Shown in pieces: positions 13,352-15,684 of a stretch of DNA of 15,684 nucleotides. The first letter of the stretch is position 1. The number at the start of each line of letters is the position of its first letter. The DNA is taken from assembly GCA_016282815.1 (NCBI GenBank), contig JAEELU010000135.1, positions 1-15,684 of the forward strand. The letters run 5' to 3'. Both the position numbers and the translations under genes were made by a program. Source of the DNA: Acholeplasmatales bacterium. GTDB lineage: Bacteria; Bacillota_I; Bacilli_A; Acholeplasmatales; Anaeroplasmataceae. Under the pieces are notes generated by a model. It ran no database searches, was not told where the DNA came from, and saw only the letters and a list, made by a program, of their open reading frames with translations.

Positions 13352-13992
13352 TTTATTAGCTCCTTTAATAATGTATAATCCATAGGTGTTGTTACCTTAA
13401 AGCTTTCCTCATTAGAAAGCACTAGGCCTATTTCAATATTAGGATAATAATATTCTATTAATGATATATCATCAGTAAATACCTTTTTATCATTAAATGC
13501 TTTTGTATATGAATCTAATAATAGTAATCTCTTCCCACACTGTGGAGTTGAGGCTGCTATTAGATTATCTCTATTAAGGGTAATAAGCTTATTATCCTTT
13601 ATTTCCTTAATAGTATCCTTTACCTTATGATATGTAAGTATAGCATCATACTTATTAGACATATCAATAATATTATCAATTGTATTAGCGTCAATTAATA
13701 CTCTAGCTGAATCATGTATTAATACATAATCACCTGTAGTAGCCTTTAATCCATTAAACACACTCTCACCACGAGTTTCTCCACCATATACATATTTAAC
13801 ATCACTTAGATAAGGCTTTAATAATTCCTCATCATTTTTATTAATTACGCATATAATTTCAGAATTATATTTTTTAAATAATTCTAGTGGATATTGAAAT
13901 AGCATTTTACCATTTGCTTCAAGAAGTATTTTATTTTTTGAAGCATTCATTCTACTACCAACACCAGCCATTAATAATATAACGCTAAACAT
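13348..13992 (-). CDS. ispD: 2-C-methyl-D-erythritol 4-phosphate cytidylyltransferase
   Basis: Third enzyme of the MEP pathway. It transfers CMP from CTP to methylerythritol 4-phosphate. The 214-residue product shows the nucleotidyltransferase motif AGVGSRM (9-15) with Lys21, GGETRGESV (70-78), HDSARVLID (93-101; Val replaces the usual Pro after Arg), VKDTIK (124-129), TPQ (149-151), TDD (173-175) and FKVTTPMD (198-205). I chose ATG at 13992 because it gives a normal IspD N-terminus and has GGGTGA 5 nt upstream. The GTG at 14001 that overlaps the previous stop lies inside that ribosome binding site. It is directly followed by ispF, a linkage also known in Bacillus. Ends in TGA. Confidence 0.95.
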   Translation of the reverse strand: MFSVILLMAGVGSRMNASKNKILLEANGKMLFQYPLELFKKYNSEIICVINKNDEELLKPYLSDVKYVYGGETRGESVFNGLKATTGDYVLIHDSARVLIDANTIDNIIDMSNKYDAILTYHKVKDTIKEIKDNKLITLNRDNLIAASTPQCGKRLLLLDSYTKAFNDKKVFTDDISLIEYYYPNIEIGLVLSNEESFKVTTPMDYTLLKELIK

Positions 13993-13997
13993 TATTA

Positions 13998-14003
13998 TCA
14001 CCC
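13998..14003 (-). promoter_or_regulatory. Ribosome binding site overlapping a stop codon, fixing the ispD start
   Basis: GGGTGA on the minus strand consists of the last glycine codon and TGA stop of the cyclo-ligase gene read as one element, 5 nt before ATG at 13992. It explains the apparent GTG start at 14001. Confidence 0.6.
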
Positions 14004-14507
14004 AACAAATTTCATATTCAAGCTTACATCAAATGTATCCATATCAATATCTAAATCATTAGAATCCTTATAGCAAATACCTATCTTATATCCATTATAG
14101 CCATTTAGATATCTATCATAATAGCCTTTACCATATCCAACACGCTTATTATCCTTTGATATACATACACAAGGAATAATAAAGCATTCTATAATATCTC
14201 TATCTACTTCTACACCACTTGGCTCCTTTGTTTTAAATGGACCATCTGCCAAAATAGTGCTTTTATCATAACAAACGAAATGAATATTATCCTTTGTTAC
14301 TGGTAAATAGAATTTCTTATTTGGATATAAATCTAATAAACCAGTTATATCGATTTCATTACCTAAAGGATAATATATTCCAACATTTTCAAATCTATCT
14401 AATATTTTAGAATTAAATATATCCTCTAATACTTTTTTTGATATTTTAGCAGTATCTAAATTCTTTCTTAAAGATAATGCATTTTTTCTAGCATCTATTT
14501 TTTTCAC
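13998..14507 (-). CDS. 5-formyltetrahydrofolate cyclo-ligase
   Basis: Converts 5-formyltetrahydrofolate to 5,10-methenyltetrahydrofolate with ATP, returning stored folate to the one-carbon pool. Its 169 residues, slightly short for the family, show the N-terminal Arg/Lys-rich helix (RKNALSLRKNL), YYPLGNEID (45-53), GPFKTKEPSG (89-98) and the glycine-rich ATP/phosphate loop RVGYGKGYYDRYL (122-134). It starts at GTG 14507, overlapping the TGA of the upstream signalling gene as GTGA, with AAGGA about 9 nt upstream. There is no alternative start before the conserved region. Confidence 0.94.
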   Translation of the reverse strand: MKKIDARKNALSLRKNLDTAKISKKVLEDIFNSKILDRFENVGIYYPLGNEIDITGLLDLYPNKKFYLPVTKDNIHFVCYDKSTILADGPFKTKEPSGVEVDRDIIECFIIPCVCISKDNKRVGYGKGYYDRYLNGYNGYKIGICYKDSNDLDIDMDTFDVSLNMKFVG

Positions 14508-15684
14508 GATCTCATATCCTTAAAGAATAGATATGATGATTGGAATTTAGGATTTAATGAATAATTTAATGCCTCATGTGCATTCTTTATTATATCCTTA
14601 GGGCTTCCTGCCTCACTAGACATTGAAATACCCATATTTACATCGATAGCTACCTTTTCCTTACCATATGTTAGGCTAGCATGTAATATTCTTTCATCAT
14701 TTCTTAAATTACTCTTTAGCTTTTCCATATTGTTGTATTGAGTAATTACAGCAACGAAGTTTAATCCACCAACTCTATATATCAAGTCGTCAGTAACAAA
14801 TTCCTCATTGATTCTATTAACATATTCTGCAAGACACATATTACCAACTGCTCTACCAAACTTCTCGTTAATATCAGGAATAGAATTTACACGCATTTCA
14901 ACAAGCATATATGTTCTATCCTCTTGATTAAATTTCTGAAGCTTATTTAATAGATCAGCCTCTGTCTTAACATTATCAAGCTTTGTTTGAGTTTTCTCAT
15001 AGCCATAATCATCTAAAACATGTAATATACCACATAGCTCAATTGTTTTATTAGAAATAATCTTATGACCCTCTTCCTTAACATAAACATATTGAGAGCC
15101 AATATAGAATCTATATGATACACTATAATCCTCATCATTTAAATGAGCTATCTTCTCCTGATATATTCTTAAATCATCAGGATGAATTAGCTTAAAGAAA
15201 TCATTTGATGACATTACATTAGATGTTAAGAATAGCTTTTTAACTAATACATCATTACACCAAATAGTATCATTATTTAATGTATTAAAGAATATACCAT
15301 CCTCACTATTATTAATTACTGTAGTGAATCTATTTTTAATTAGCTCAAGCTCAGCTCTAGCTTCAGCTTCTTTTCTTTCTAGTCCGATTAATGATTCAGA
15401 GCCCTTGATATCACCAATTAGGATTCTACCAGCGTATTTGCCACCTCTAAAGATTGCGTGCTCCTGGAAGTACATTGCGCTTTTAACTGCATAATCATCC
15501 TCAATCTCAAGCTCCATTGTAGTCTTTTCTTCTGTAGCTCTTTGAGCATAATTAGAATAATACTTCTTTACATCCTTCTTTAGTGCACCCTCACCATTAA
15601 TACCGATAATACGATATTTAGCTTCAATTACATCAAAGAAATTATGTCTTAATGCACTTGATTCCTCTATACCTAAATCATCAG
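14504..15684 (-). CDS. PAS domain plus degenerate GGDEF signalling protein (5' end cut by window edge)
   Basis: The frame is open through the right edge: 55 codons precede the Met codon at 15517, so the gene starts outside the window and 392 residues are visible. Counting from that Met, residues about 64-170 look like a PAS fold (NSEDGIFF, FFKLIHPDDL, then RFYIGSQYVYVKEEG), residues 171-199 form a helical linker, and 200-330 resemble a GGDEF domain (D.N..FG...GN at 215-226, YRVGG at 247-251). The catalytic GGDEF/GGEEF sequence is replaced by GGLNF (14756-14770), so diguanylate cyclase activity is unlikely; a binding or regulatory role is inferred. The part before the PAS domain is not recognised. 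No transmembrane segment is visible. It is translationally linked (GTGA) to the folate gene. Confidence 0.8.
   Translation of the reverse strand, partial: DDLGIEESSALRHNFFDVIEAKYRIIGINGEGALKKDVKKYYSNYAQRATEEKTTMELEIEDDYAVKSAMYFQEHAIFRGGKYAGRILIGDIKGSESLIGLERKEAEARAELELIKNRFTTVINNSEDGIFFNTLNNDTIWCNDVLVKKLFLTSNVMSSNDFFKLIHPDDLRIYQEKIAHLNDEDYSVSYRFYIGSQYVYVKEEGHKIISNKTIELCGILHVLDDYGYEKTQTKLDNVKTEADLLNKLQKFNQEDRTYMLVEMRVNSIPDINEKFGRAVGNMCLAEYVNRINEEFVTDDLIYRVGGLNFVAVITQYNNMEKLKSNLRNDERILHASLTYGKEKVAIDVNMGISMSSEAGSPKDIIKNAHEALNYSLNPKFQSSYLFFKDMRS

Noticed and set aside
12424..14506. Mollicutes genetic code (TGA as Trp), considered because the sequence looks Tenericutes-like
   Set aside because: Four genes (ends at 12424, 13348, 13998 and 14504) stop at TGA exactly where the next start overlaps, and the conserved Trp checked in nrdD is TGG.

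Overview
The window suggests a low-GC, anaerobic, gut-type Firmicute on the Bacilli/Erysipelotrichia/RF39-like side. The evidence is AT-rich DNA, GGTGA/AGGAGG-type ribosome binding sites, an oxygen-sensitive class III ribonucleotide reductase, the MEP isoprenoid genes ispD and ispF, a YutD-family protein, and lipoproteins of BspA-LRR and MBG-like type. Four genes end in TGA and tryptophan is encoded by TGG, so the standard bacterial code applies rather than the Mollicutes code 4. The exact taxon is an inference.

Every supported gene lies on the minus strand, so transcription runs from high to low coordinates. (1) 15684-10926 is an eight-gene operon whose head is outside the window: a PAS plus degenerate-GGDEF protein (cut by the right edge), 5-formyltetrahydrofolate cyclo-ligase, ispD, ispF, a low-molecular-weight phosphotyrosine phosphatase, a YutD-family protein with an asparagine-rich tail, a NifU-like Fe-S protein and a YuiD-type divergent PAP2 membrane protein. 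Genes overlap or are at most 11 nt apart, and a strong terminator closes the unit at 10895-10921. (2) pgi (10849-9515) stands alone with its own extended -10 promoter and terminator. (3) A 413-nt intergenic stretch (9102-9514) holds two terminators, a palindrome resembling an NrdR box and possibly a small transcript. It precedes the nrdD-nrdG-dut operon (9101-5967), a deoxynucleotide unit that makes dNTPs anaerobically and removes dUTP. (4) A 1460-residue surface lipoprotein (5827-1445) has its own promoter and terminator. (5) A second lipoprotein (1305 to beyond position 1) joins a short LRR region to a long helical domain.

The housekeeping operons are easy to identify. The novelty is in the two lipoproteins at the left end, the nrdD leader, the asparagine-rich tail on the YutD-family protein and the GGDEF domain that lacks its catalytic motif. 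I saw no tRNA, rRNA, CRISPR array or insertion sequence.
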